From positions 1-52,479 of the forward strand of contig SFVI01000019.1 of NCBI GenBank assembly GCA_004560305.1: 52,479 bases of DNA, written 5' to 3'. This document shows positions 15,744 to 23,726 of the stretch, one piece after another; position 1 is the first letter of the stretch, and each line of letters starts with the position of its first letter. Both the position numbers and the translations under genes were made by a program. The DNA is from a bacterium (GTDB lineage: Bacteria > Bacillota > Clostridia > Oscillospirales > Oscillospiraceae). The notes under the pieces are model-generated. The model was not told the origin of the DNA, searched no databases, and worked only from the letters and a program-made list of their open reading frames with translations.

Positions 15744-16979
15744 ATGAGCATGATTCGAGATATCGCGCTGGCCCCCTCCGGGGAAATGAAGATCAAATGG
15801 GTGGAGCGGAATATGCCGGTGCTCCGGGGCATCGGGAAGGACTTTGCCGCCGAAAAACCCTTTGCCGGCCTGAAAATTGCCCTCTCCGTCCATCTGGAGG
15901 CCAAGACCGCCTATCTCTGCCGTGTGCTGGAAATGGGCGGGGCAGAGATGTATGTTACCGGCTCCAACCCCCTCTCCACCCAGGACGATGTGGCCGCCGC
16001 CCTGGCCCAGGGCGGGATGCAGGTCTTTGCCCGCTATGGCTGCTCCATGGAAGAATATGAAGAATGCCTCTGCCGGGTGCTGGAGGCCGGGCCTCACATC
16101 ATCATCGATGACGGGGGCGATCTGGTGCACCTGATGCACACCAGGTATACCCATCTGATCCCCCATGTGCTGGGCGGCTGTGAGGAAACCACCACCGGCA
16201 TCCACCGGCTGCGGGCCATGGCCCGGGAGGGGAGCCTTCGCTTCCCCATGGTCATGGTCAACGAGGCCGACTGCAAGCATATGTTCGATAACCGCTACGG
16301 CACCGGCCAGTCCGTGTGGGACGGCATCAACCGTACCACCAACCTGATTGTGGCCGGCAAGTATGTGGTGGTCTCCGGCTACGGCTGGTGCGGCAAGGGG
16401 GTTTCTTTGCGGGCCAAGGGCCTGGGCGCCAAGGTCATCGTCACCGAGACGGACCCGGTCCGTGCCCTGGAGGCGGTGATGGATGGCTACGAGGTGATGC
16501 CCATGGCCGCCGCCGCCAGACTGGGCGACCTGTTCATCACCGTCACCGGCTGCAGCGGCGTCATTACCGCGGAGCACTTTGAAACCATGAAGGACGGGGC
16601 CATCCTCACCAACGCCGGCCACTTTGATGTGGAGGTGGACATGGCCGGTCTGGAGAAGCTGGCTGTGGAGAAGTATGAGGCCCGCCACAATATCCAGGGC
16701 TATGTGCTGCCCAGCGGCAAGACCCTCTTCACCATTGCCGAGGGCCGCCTGGTGAACCTGGCCGCCGGCGACGGGCATCCGGCGGAGATCATGGATATGA
16801 GCTTCGCCGTCCAGGCCCTCAGCGCGGAATATCTGGCCAAAAACCGGGGCAGGCTCCAGCCCGGGGTCATCCCTGTGCCCAGAGAGCTGGATGAGGCCGT
16901 GGCCCGCCGCAAGCTCAGCGCCATGGGCGTGGAGATCGACGCGCTGAGCCGGGAACAGGAAGAATATCTGGGGAAGTAA
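15744..16979 (+). CDS. ahcY: Adenosylhomocysteinase (S-adenosylhomocysteine hydrolase)
   Basis: 411 residues, the shorter form of the enzyme (as in Thermotoga) rather than the 430-480 residue form. It splits S-adenosylhomocysteine into adenosine and homocysteine with bound NAD. Signatures include SNPLSTQDDVAAAL, the substrate-site region NEADCKHMFDNRYGTGQS, the NAD loop GYGWCGKG at residues 212-219, VTETDPVRALEA, and TNAGHFDVEVD. The ATG follows a GGGAG site at good distance. It is first in a run of co-directional genes (30-base gap to mgtE). Strong match throughout; no odd residues seen. Confidence 0.95.
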   Translation: MSMIRDIALAPSGEMKIKWVERNMPVLRGIGKDFAAEKPFAGLKIALSVHLEAKTAYLCRVLEMGGAEMYVTGSNPLSTQDDVAAALAQGGMQVFARYGCSMEEYEECLCRVLEAGPHIIIDDGGDLVHLMHTRYTHLIPHVLGGCEETTTGIHRLRAMAREGSLRFPMVMVNEADCKHMFDNRYGTGQSVWDGINRTTNLIVAGKYVVVSGYGWCGKGVSLRAKGLGAKVIVTETDPVRALEAVMDGYEVMPMAAAARLGDLFITVTGCSGVITAEHFETMKDGAILTNAGHFDVEVDMAGLEKLAVEKYEARHNIQGYVLPSGKTLFTIAEGRLVNLAAGDGHPAEIMDMSFAVQALSAEYLAKNRGRLQPGVIPVPRELDEAVARRKLSAMGVEIDALSREQEEYLGK

Positions 16980-17009
16980 GACCCAATACCAATACCGGGG
17001 GTGATCAAC

Positions 17010-18419
17010 TTGGATGAAATGGAAAACCGGGAATTAATGGATTTTGAGACCATCCATGAAAAGCGCAGCGATGAGCTGACGGAGCTGCTGGATAAGCGGG
17101 ACATGAAGCAGCTTCAGCGCCGCATGGAGGAAATGAACGAATTTGACGTGGCGGAATTCCTCACCGAGATCGAGGACAACCGAATGCCCATGGTGTTCCG
17201 GCTGCTGTCCAAGGAGACGGCGGCGGATGTTTTCGCCAACTTCGAAGCGCCGGAGCAGGAGCGGATCATCAACTCCATTACCGACTCGGAGCTGGCTGGC
17301 ATCATTGAAGAGCTGTATGTGGACGACGCGGTGGACATGATGGAAGAAATGCCTGCCAACGTGGTGCGCCGTGTCATGCGGGCCGCCACCCCCGCCACCC
17401 GCAGCCTGATCAACCAATACCTCCGCTACCCGGAAAATTCCGCCGGCAGCATCATGACCTCCGAGTTCGTGGATCTGAAAAAGTACATGAACGTGAAGGA
17501 GTCCTTTGCCCGCATCCGCCGCATCGGTGAGGATAAGGAGACCATCTACGTCTGCTTCGTCATCTCTGCCGACCGGAAGCTGGAGGGCATCGTTACCGTC
17601 AAGGACCTGCTGCTGGCCGATGACGACACCATCATCGAGGATCTGATGGATCGGAACGTGATCTTCGCCACCACCACCGACGACCAGGAGACCGTATCCG
17701 AGATGTTCTCCGACTACGACCTGATGGCCCTGCCCGTGGTGGACACCGAGGGCCGCCTGGTGGGCATCGTCACCGTTGACGACGTGCTGGATGTCATGGA
17801 GCAGGAGACCACGGAAGACTTCGAGATCATGGCCGGTATTCTGCCCTCCGACAAGCCCTATTCCCGCACCGGGCCCTTCGATATGTGGAAAAACCGTATC
17901 CCCTGGCTGATGTTTCTGATGCTCTCCGCCACCTTCACCAGCATGATCCTCACCACCTTTGAGGATATGCTGGCGGTGCAGGCGGGGCTGGTAGCCTTCA
18001 TCCCCATGCTGATGGGTACCGGCGGCAACTCCGGGGCTCAGTCCTCCACCGCCGTCATCCGCAGCCTGTCCCTGGGCGATACGGAGCCGAAGGACGTGCT
18101 GCGGGTCATGTGGAAGGAGTGGCGTGTGGCGCTGCTGTGCGGCGTCACCCTGGCGGTGGTCAACTTCGGCAAGATGCTGCTGCTGGACGGCTTTATCCTG
18201 CACAACGACAGCGTCACCGTTCTGGTGGCCGCCACGGTCAGCCTGTCCATCGTGTTCATCGTCATGTTCGCCAAGGTGGTGGGTTCCACCCTGCCCATCC
18301 TGGCTGAAAAGATCGGTGTGGACCCGGCAGTGATGGCAAACCCCCTGATCTCCACCGTTACCGACGCCGTCTCGCTGCTGATCTATATCTATGTTGCAAA
18401 ACTGATCCTGCATATATAA
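17010..18419 (+). CDS. mgtE: MgtE family magnesium transporter
   Basis: About 469 residues from a TTG codon at 17010, chosen because GGGGGTGATC lies just upstream. A GTG at 17001 has no room for a ribosome site and an ATG at 17019 is too far. The MgtE N domain fills residues 10-130 (VAEFLTEIEDNRMPMVFRLL, VDMMEEMPANVV). Two CBS domains follow (PENSAGSIMTSEFV through VDDVLDVMEQE), then five membrane helices with the selectivity-filter region PMLMGTGGNSGAQSS. MgtE is a dimeric, Mg2+-gated channel: cytosolic Mg2+ bound by the N and CBS domains closes it. Length and domain order are standard. It lies 30 bases after ahcY and 18 before an AEC transporter. Confidence 0.93.
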   Translation: MDEMENRELMDFETIHEKRSDELTELLDKRDMKQLQRRMEEMNEFDVAEFLTEIEDNRMPMVFRLLSKETAADVFANFEAPEQERIINSITDSELAGIIEELYVDDAVDMMEEMPANVVRRVMRAATPATRSLINQYLRYPENSAGSIMTSEFVDLKKYMNVKESFARIRRIGEDKETIYVCFVISADRKLEGIVTVKDLLLADDDTIIEDLMDRNVIFATTTDDQETVSEMFSDYDLMALPVVDTEGRLVGIVTVDDVLDVMEQETTEDFEIMAGILPSDKPYSRTGPFDMWKNRIPWLMFLMLSATFTSMILTTFEDMLAVQAGLVAFIPMLMGTGGNSGAQSSTAVIRSLSLGDTEPKDVLRVMWKEWRVALLCGVTLAVVNFGKMLLLDGFILHNDSVTVLVAATVSLSIVFIVMFAKVVGSTLPILAEKIGVDPAVMANPLISTVTDAVSLLIYIYVAKLILHI

Positions 18420-18437
18420 AATAAGGAGACCCTTGTA

Positions 18438-19355
18438 ATGGATGTGTCCGTGCTTATCCCCAAAATGATTGTATTTGTGGTGCTGATGGTGATCGGCTAC
18501 CTCTGCGCCAAGACCAACTTTGCCGGCCGGGAGTTCACCAAGGACGCCAGCAAAATGGTGATCAACGTGTTTATGAGCGCCACCATCATCAACTCTGTTC
18601 TGGTGTCCGATGCCCGCCTCAGCGGCGGGGAACTGCTGCAGGTGATGCTGGTGCTGTGTATGTCCGTGGGTGTCTGCTGGGTCCTGGCCGCCATCAGCTG
18701 CCGCCTGGTGGGCTTGGGGGATAAGGCGCCCCTGTTTGAGCTTCTCATTGCTGTCATGAACAATATGTTCATTGCCCTTCCCGTGGTGGAGACCCTTTTT
18801 GGCAGCCAGGCGGTGTTTTACTGCTCCCTGTCCTGCATACCCTTTAATATCCTGCTCTATACCTTCGGGATCTACCGCCTCCAGGGCGGAGAGGGCAAAG
18901 GCAGCGTTCGGCTCAGGGATATTTTCAGCGTTCCGCTGCTGGCCACCCTGGCGGCCCTGGTCATCTTCCTGCTGCAGCCGCCGGTGCCCCCGGTGTTGAA
19001 GGAGCTGGCTTCCACCATGTCTGCCGCCACCATGCCCCTGTCCATGATCGTTATCGGCTCCTCCCTGGGCTCTGTCAGCCTGCTGGACGCCTTTAAAAAG
19101 GGGAAGCTGTACCTGATGTGTGTCCTCCGCCTGCTGCTGTGCCCGCTGCTGGTGTGGCTGCTGGCCGGCCTGATAACGGACGACCTGATGCTCCGGGTTA
19201 CCGCCACCATCATTGCCGCCGCCCCCAGCGGGGTGGTGGTCTCCGTCCTCGCCATCCAGTATGACCGGGACGCGGTGTTCACCTCCGAGGGCGTCCTGCT
19301 CTCCACCGTTTTCTCCATGCTGACCATTCCCCTTATCGTTTCTGTTATTCTGTAA
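18438..19355 (+). CDS. AEC family transporter (auxin efflux carrier-like permease)
   Basis: 305 residues with about ten hydrophobic segments, the normal size for AEC permeases. Family features are the N-terminal half (FAGREFTKDASKMVINVFMSATII), the middle VMNNMFIALPVVETLFG (Asn/Pro-rich re-entrant helix), and the C-terminal repeat ending in AAPSGVVVSVLAIQYDRD. Known bacterial members export or import small organic acids such as malate or malonate. The substrate here is not visible. A GGAG ribosome site precedes the ATG, and the gene lies 18 bases after mgtE and 17 before a DUF1643 gene. Confidence 0.88.
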   Translation: MDVSVLIPKMIVFVVLMVIGYLCAKTNFAGREFTKDASKMVINVFMSATIINSVLVSDARLSGGELLQVMLVLCMSVGVCWVLAAISCRLVGLGDKAPLFELLIAVMNNMFIALPVVETLFGSQAVFYCSLSCIPFNILLYTFGIYRLQGGEGKGSVRLRDIFSVPLLATLAALVIFLLQPPVPPVLKELASTMSAATMPLSMIVIGSSLGSVSLLDAFKKGKLYLMCVLRLLLCPLLVWLLAGLITDDLMLRVTATIIAAAPSGVVVSVLAIQYDRDAVFTSEGVLLSTVFSMLTIPLIVSVIL

Positions 19356-19372
19356 AGAAAAGGTGATCTGCC

Positions 19373-19993
19373 ATGCATATCCCCCAGGGCGCCAGCCAGA
19401 CCATCGATATCCTCCCCTTTGCGGATGCCCTGGCCCTCTCCGGCCGGAGCGGCGGCTATGACAGCCAAAAATGGCTGTATGTGCCGGATTTTTACACCGA
19501 GTACCGTTATATCCTGGGCACCCGGGGTCAAAACCCGCTGATCTGCATCGGCGTCAACCCCTCCACTGCCGCCCCGGACGACCTGGACAATACCCTGAAA
19601 TCCGTCTCCCGCATCGCGGAGGGCAACGGCTTTGACAGCTGGATCATGTTCAATGTCTATGCCCAGCGGGCCACCCGGCCGGAGGACATGGACCGGGAGC
19701 TGAACCAGGTGCTGCACCGGGCCAACATGGCCGCCTTTGAATACATATTGCAGAACGTGGCCAAGGGCCTGCGGCCCGCGGTCTGGGCTGCCTGGGGCAC
19801 CATCATTGAAAAGCGCCCCTACCTGCCCGGCTGCGTCCGGGACATGGTGGCCCTGGGCCGCCGCTATGACGCCCGTTGGCTCTGCGCCGGCAAACGCTCC
19901 GCCAAGGGGCACCCTCACCATCCCCTGTACTTGCGCAAGGACGAAAAAACCGTGGAATTTGATGTGGAACAATATCTGGAGGGATTACAATGA
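19373..19993 (+). CDS. DUF1643 family protein
   Basis: 206 residues. The segment ICIGVNPSTAAPDDLDNT, followed by MFNVYAQRATRP, is the signature of DUF1643 proteins. WAAWGTIIEKRPYL and the Arg/His-rich GKRSAKGHPHHPLYL complete the domain. The biochemical role of the family is unknown; the fold is related to uracil-DNA-glycosylase-like domains, so a nucleotide or base ligand is plausible. Its stop overlaps the next gene (nitrilase superfamily) by 4 bases, so the two are translated together. Confidence 0.85.
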   Translation: MHIPQGASQTIDILPFADALALSGRSGGYDSQKWLYVPDFYTEYRYILGTRGQNPLICIGVNPSTAAPDDLDNTLKSVSRIAEGNGFDSWIMFNVYAQRATRPEDMDRELNQVLHRANMAAFEYILQNVAKGLRPAVWAAWGTIIEKRPYLPGCVRDMVALGRRYDARWLCAGKRSAKGHPHHPLYLRKDEKTVEFDVEQYLEGLQ

Positions 19994-20802
19994 TCAGACT
20001 TGCCCTGTGCCAGCTGCGAACGGAGCTTGACCAGGCGGAGACCATGACCAAGGCCCACCGCATGGTGCGTGAGGCCGCCCAAAACGGGGCGGAGATCGTG
20101 GTGCTGCCGGAGATGTTCAATTGCCCCTATGACCGGGCCTATTTTAAAAAGTTCGCCGCCCTGGGCCACCAGGAGGCGGTCAGCGCCATGTCCGCCTGGG
20201 CCAGAGAACTGGGCGTCCTGCTGGTGGGCGGCTCCGTGCCCGAGACGGAGGACGGTAAGTTCTATAACACCTGCTTCGTTTTCGATAAGCAGGGGCATCA
20301 GATCGCCCGCCACCGGAAGGTGCACCTGTTCGATGTGGACCTGCCGGGGATGCGTTTTAAGGAGTCCAACACCTTCACCCCCGGGGAGGACATCACCGTT
20401 TTTGACACCGAGTACGGCAAAATGGGCTGCGCCGTCTGCTTTGATGTGCGCTTCCCGGAGCTGTTCCGGGCCATGGCCGTCCGGGGCGCCAAGCTGATCT
20501 TCCTGCCCGCCCAGTTCAATATGAAGACCGGCCCCGCCCATTGGGACATGAGCCTGCGGATGCGGGCCGTGGATAACGAGGTCTTTGTGGCCGGAGCTTC
20601 CGCCGCCCGGTACGATGGCTTTTCCTATGAATGCTGGGGCCATTCCGCCGTGGCGGACCCCTTTGGGGAACTGATCGCCCAGTGCGACGAGAAGGAGCAG
20701 ATCCTCTATGCGGACATCGACCTGGACCGGGTAGAAGAGGTGCGCGCCAGTCTGCCCACCTTCAACTGCCTGCGCCGGGATGTGTACACCGTTGCAGACT
20801 GA
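19990..20802 (+). CDS. Nitrilase-superfamily amidase, omega-amidase (NIT2)-like
   Basis: 270 residues, standard length. The catalytic triad is visible: Glu41 in VLPEMF, Lys110 in ARHRKVHLFD and Cys150 in CAVCFDVRFPE. A second Glu in the TPGEDITVF region is also typical. Sequence around the active site (HLFDVDLPGM) is like omega-amidases, which hydrolyse 2-oxoglutaramate or 2-oxosuccinamate to the oxo-acid and ammonia and so complete transamination cycles of glutamine. It overlaps the DUF1643 gene by 4 bases and is followed 3 bases later by a Nudix gene. The general family is certain; the exact substrate is inferred. Confidence 0.88.
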   Translation: MIRLALCQLRTELDQAETMTKAHRMVREAAQNGAEIVVLPEMFNCPYDRAYFKKFAALGHQEAVSAMSAWARELGVLLVGGSVPETEDGKFYNTCFVFDKQGHQIARHRKVHLFDVDLPGMRFKESNTFTPGEDITVFDTEYGKMGCAVCFDVRFPELFRAMAVRGAKLIFLPAQFNMKTGPAHWDMSLRMRAVDNEVFVAGASAARYDGFSYECWGHSAVADPFGELIAQCDEKEQILYADIDLDRVEEVRASLPTFNCLRRDVYTVAD

Positions 20803-20805
20803 GCC

Positions 20806-21366
20806 ATGGAGATTTACGAGCAGATCAAAGCCTACCGCCCCTGGAATGAGCAGGAGCGGCAGGATCAGGCCGTTATTCTGGCCTTTCTGGAGCGGAACCC
20901 GGACGCTTTTTACCGCACGAACCTGCTTGCCCACATGACGGCTTCCGCCTGGGTGGTGAACCCCCAGCGCAGCAAAGTGTTGATGGTCTATCACCGGCTG
21001 TACGATTCCTGGTCCTGGACCGGGGGCCATGCCGATGGGGAGGAGGACCTGCTGGCCGTGGCCCTGCGGGAAGTCCGGGAGGAGACCGGCGTTCAGTGCC
21101 TCCGCCCGGTGACGGAGAAGATTTATTCTCTGGAAGTCCTCACGGTGGACGGCCACGAGAAGCATGGGCAGTATGTGCCCAGCCATTTGCATCTGAATGT
21201 GACCTATCTGCTGGAAGCGGAGGAGGATCAGCCCCTGCGGGTCTGTGAAGCGGAGAACAGCGGCGTGGCCTGGTTCTCCCTGGCCGATGCCCTCTCCGCC
21301 TCCACCGAGCCCTGGTTTGTGGAGCGGATCTACAAAAAGCTGAACGAGAAGCTGAAAGTGTTATGA
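20806..21366 (+). CDS. Nudix hydrolase
   Basis: 186 residues. The Nudix box is perfect at residues 74-96: GHADGEEDLLAVALREVREETGV fits G-x5-E-x7-REUXEEXGU, with the Mg2+-binding glutamates. The N-terminal part (ERNPDAFYRTNLLAHMTASAWVVN) resembles proteins of this size often annotated simply as NUDIX domain. Such enzymes split nucleoside diphosphates linked to another group, but the substrate cannot be read from sequence. It follows the omega-amidase-like gene by 3 bases and its stop overlaps the start of a RAYT transposase gene (ATGA). Confidence 0.9.
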   Translation: MEIYEQIKAYRPWNEQERQDQAVILAFLERNPDAFYRTNLLAHMTASAWVVNPQRSKVLMVYHRLYDSWSWTGGHADGEEDLLAVALREVREETGVQCLRPVTEKIYSLEVLTVDGHEKHGQYVPSHLHLNVTYLLEAEEDQPLRVCEAENSGVAWFSLADALSASTEPWFVERIYKKLNEKLKVL

Positions 21367-21848
21367 ATCAACCACAAAGGAAACAAAACAGACTGAGAAA
21401 CTACGATTACAGCTTGCCGGGAGCATATTTTATCACCATTTGTACCCATGAGAGAGAAAACCTCTTTTGGGAAACCGTAGGGGCGAGCATTGCTCGTCCG
21501 CAAAAAGTGAACTTATCTGCCTGTGGTCAAGTCGTTGATTCCGCCATCAAGGAGATTCCCAAACACTATGCCGCTGTATCCTTGGATCATTATGTAGTGA
21601 TGCCGAATCATGTGCACTTGTTACTGCAAATCAACACACTGGAAAGCGGACGTGCGATGCACGCCCCTACGATTTCTACCGTGGTTCAGCAGTTAAAAGG
21701 CGCAGTTACAAAACAGATCGGGCATTCTGTTTGGCAGAAGCTGTTTCACGACCACATTGTCCGCGGAGACAAGGACTATGCAATGATATGGGAATACATT
21801 GAGAACAATCCGGCAAAGTGGATGGATGACTGTTTCTACAGGGAGTAG
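21363..21848 (+). CDS. REP-associated tyrosine transposase (RAYT, Y1_Tnp family)
   Basis: 161 residues, the usual size. It has the RAYT pattern: RNYDYSLPGAYFITICTHERE at the start, the HUH metal site MPNHVHLLL (His83, His85), and the catalytic Tyr145 in WEYIENNPAKW. RAYT proteins cut and join single-stranded DNA at REP hairpins and may spread or maintain them. Two REP-like palindromes are embedded in the reading frame itself, encoding VGASIARP (about residues 39-46) and GRAMHAPT (96-103). Free copies occur at 12615, 22632 and 40309. The ATG overlaps the Nudix stop by one base pair step (ATGA). Base composition is more AT-rich than its neighbours, which suggests separate origin. Confidence 0.92.
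   Translation: MNQPQRKQNRLRNYDYSLPGAYFITICTHERENLFWETVGASIARPQKVNLSACGQVVDSAIKEIPKHYAAVSLDHYVVMPNHVHLLLQINTLESGRAMHAPTISTVVQQLKGAVTKQIGHSVWQKLFHDHIVRGDKDYAMIWEYIENNPAKWMDDCFYRE
21474..21501 (+). repeat. REP-like palindrome inside the RAYT gene (copy 1)
   Basis: ACCGTAGGGGCGAGCATTGC followed by TCGTCCGC, one mismatch from the free copy at 12615-12643. It is read in frame as TVGASIARP within the transposase. Confidence 0.85.
21646..21671 (-). repeat. REP-like palindrome inside the RAYT gene (copy 2, inverted)
   Basis: Inverted relative to copy 1, with inner stem GTGC/GCAC. One mismatch separates it from the free copy at 22632-22659. It is read in frame as GRAMHAPT. Confidence 0.85.
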
Positions 21849-21862
21849 AGACTGAAAAGAAT

Positions 21863-21892
21863 AAAAAAGAGAGCCGCAAGGCTCTCTTTTTT
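21863..21892. terminator. Bidirectional terminator between RAYT and HAD genes
   Basis: Stem AGAGAGCC/GGCTCTCT (21868-21887) with loop GCAA, flanked by A6 on the left and T6 on the right, so it can stop transcription from both converging genes. Confidence 0.9.
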
Positions 21893-22544
21893 ATTCTGCC
21901 AGAAACCGATCCAGTTCCTCTACCGTCTTGAAATAATACCGGCAGTTTTCCCGCATAAAGCCCTCAATCTCCGGGATGTCGTTGGCCCAGCCCACAGCGG
22001 CGAAATCCACGCCGCAGCTTCTGGCCATGTCATAGCCCGGCTTCAGATCGTCGATCATCAGCAAGTCCCCGGGGGCCAGCTGGAAGCGCCGCATAATGTC
22101 CTCCAGGGGGAAGGGGGCAGGCTTGCGCTCATGGATGGGCCGGCTCCAGCCGTAGACCGCGTCCGGCTCCGGCAGGCCGTTGGCGGCGTAGTCCCGCAGG
22201 ATATTCTCCTCAAAGGAGTGGGACACCACGCAAAGCAGACCCCCTTCTGCCCTGTGCCGCTCCATGATTGCCCGGATGCCCTCATAGGCCACCGGGATAT
22301 GGCCCTTCACATACTCGCCCCAGAAGCAGCCCTCCTCCTCCAGGTCCTCATCGCTCATGCCGTATTCCTCCCGGCACATGGGGATGAAGCCGGGGTCAAA
22401 GTTCTTGAGGAAATAGTGCTCCAGGGTGCAGCTCCGTCCCGGATAATGCAGGGCCAGATACTGCTGAAAGCAGGGGTGATGGATGGTGGCTGTGCTGTTT
22501 ACCACCGTGTCGTCATGGTCGAATACCAGGCATTTATATCTCAT
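21891..22544 (-). CDS. HAD family hydrolase
   Basis: 217 residues from the ATG at 22544 (MRYKCLVFDHDDTVVNS). The frame is open to another ATG at 22577, but no clear ribosome site supports either. The later start places the DxDxT motif (DHDDTVVNS, nucleophile Asp) near the N-terminus, as in family members. Further motifs are VSHSF (motif II Ser), a Lys in IHERKPAPF (motif III) and MIDDLKPGYDMA (motif IV acidic pair). An alpha-helical cap lies between motifs I and II, as in phosphoglycolate-phosphatase-like enzymes. It stands alone between terminators. The substrate is unknown. Confidence 0.87.
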   Translation of the reverse strand: MRYKCLVFDHDDTVVNSTATIHHPCFQQYLALHYPGRSCTLEHYFLKNFDPGFIPMCREEYGMSDEDLEEEGCFWGEYVKGHIPVAYEGIRAIMERHRAEGGLLCVVSHSFEENILRDYAANGLPEPDAVYGWSRPIHERKPAPFPLEDIMRRFQLAPGDLLMIDDLKPGYDMARSCGVDFAAVGWANDIPEIEGFMRENCRYYFKTVEELDRFLAE

Positions 22545-22631
22545 TCTGTCTCTCGTCTTTCTGTTTTTCTTCATCATACCATAAGCTGCCCGCTTTAGAA
22601 AGTCCTATCTTACTGCTCTCCTCGCTTTCAG

Positions 22632-22659
22632 ACCGTAGGGGCGTGCATTGCACGTCCGC
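22632..22659 (+). repeat. Free REP-like palindrome
   Basis: ACCGTAGGGGCGTGCATTGC then ACGTCCGC, inner stem GTGC/GCAC. It lies between the HAD gene and the terminator of the next gene and is the free counterpart of copy 2 inside the RAYT gene 1 kb away. Confidence 0.8.
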
Positions 22660-22721
22660 CTGTTTAGCGTGGCGCAGTATGCTCCTGCGACCCGAAGCGT
22701 AAAAAACGCATCCAGGCCAAG

Positions 22722-22760
22722 AAAAAAGGGAGCCGCAGCAAAATAAAATGCTTTGGCTCC
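22722..22760 (-). terminator. Terminator after the G3E GTPase pair
   Basis: GGAGCC pairs with GGCTCC across an AT-rich loop that itself can pair AGCA with TGCT. On the minus strand CTTTTTT follows. It is 7 bases after the stop codon of the gene at 22767. Confidence 0.75.
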
Positions 22761-22766
22761 TGTTTC

Positions 22767-23726
22767 TTAGTAGAATGTGGCCACCGGCTGCTCCGGCGCC
22801 GGGCAGGGTTCGGCGGACAGATAGCTGAGCACCGGCCCCTTGCGGCCATAGGCCCTGTGGAACTTGAAGTCGATTTTGGCGGTGAGAACCATCCAGGTGT
22901 CGTCCTGCACGGTGTCCGCCTTGTCCCACTGGCACACCAGCGCGGCGAACTGAATGTCCTCCACGCAGCAGGTCATCACATGGCGCCCCACCACGAAGCA
23001 GCCTGCCGGCAGCTTCTTGCGCACCAGGGCCCGGCACTTGAAGCGCACCGTCTTGCCCTGGTACTTCTTGGGCTCGTCGGCCATGTCCCGGTAAAACAGG
23101 GCATAGTCCTCGTCGCCGATCTCCACAATGGGGGCGTTCAGGTCGAAGGGCAGGGGGTCCTCAATGTCGTCATACTCCACCTTGCCGTTTTTGTCCTCAT
23201 AGGCGATGTCCGCCCGGCGGGAGGCGCCCCGGACGATCTTGTGGAAGGCCATCTTGTCCATCTTTGCTCTGTCAAAGCGGTTGAACACCACCAGCTCCGC
23301 GCTCTTCAGCTTGTCATAGACCAGCTGGCGCATGTTGCTGTTGTAGCTGAGGAAGGTGGCAGCGTCGGCAAACAGGAACTCCTGATACACCATCCAGCCC
23401 TCGGGCATGGCGGCATAGAGCTGATCCAGCATCCACATGCCGTTGTACTCAATGACCACCCGCTCTGCCCGGGTCTCCCGAAGCCACTGCTCCAGATTTT
23501 CACGGGTCAGCTGCTCCGGCGCCTCCACAATGCGGATCTTCACCGAGTCCGTGGCGAACTGCTCCGGGGCGTATTCCTCTTCCCCCTCCTCGCAGACCAG
23601 CAGCAGGGTTCTCTCCCCGCTGCAGAAGCGCTTGTCCTCCAATGTCTCCTGGATGAACTTGGTCTTGCCGCTTTCCAGAAAGCCGGTAAAGAGGAATACG
23701 GGTACTTCCTTTGCCTGATTACTCAA
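22767..23726 (-). CDS. G3E-type GTPase fused to a YcgQ/DUF1980-like domain
   Basis: 319 residues. The N-terminal part is a G3E P-loop GTPase (Walker A GFLESGKTKF; VVIEYNGMW; VVFNRFDRAKMDK as the NKxD-like base motif), but it lacks the CxCC metal-transfer motif of the neighbouring gene. The C-terminal 110 residues (GKTVRFKCRALVRKKLPAG, then VGRHVMTCCVEDIQFAALVC) look like the YcgQ/TIGR03943 domain normally found in a partner of a YcgR-type permease. The start is a TTG overlapping the previous gene by 8 bases. A metal-homeostasis role is inferred from the pair. No permease gene is present beside it. Confidence 0.75.
   Translation of the reverse strand: MSNQAKEVPVFLFTGFLESGKTKFIQETLEDKRFCSGERTLLLVCEEGEEEYAPEQFATDSVKIRIVEAPEQLTRENLEQWLRETRAERVVIEYNGMWMLDQLYAAMPEGWMVYQEFLFADAATFLSYNSNMRQLVYDKLKSAELVVFNRFDRAKMDKMAFHKIVRGASRRADIAYEDKNGKVEYDDIEDPLPFDLNAPIVEIGDEDYALFYRDMADEPKKYQGKTVRFKCRALVRKKLPAGCFVVGRHVMTCCVEDIQFAALVCQWDKADTVQDDTWMVLTAKIDFKFHRAYGRKGPVLSYLSAEPCPAPEQPVATFY

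Noticed and set aside
21363..21848. A complete IS200/IS605 insertion sequence
   Set aside because: The sequence type is RAYT, the start is coupled to the preceding gene and no element ends could be placed around it. The palindromes lie inside the gene.
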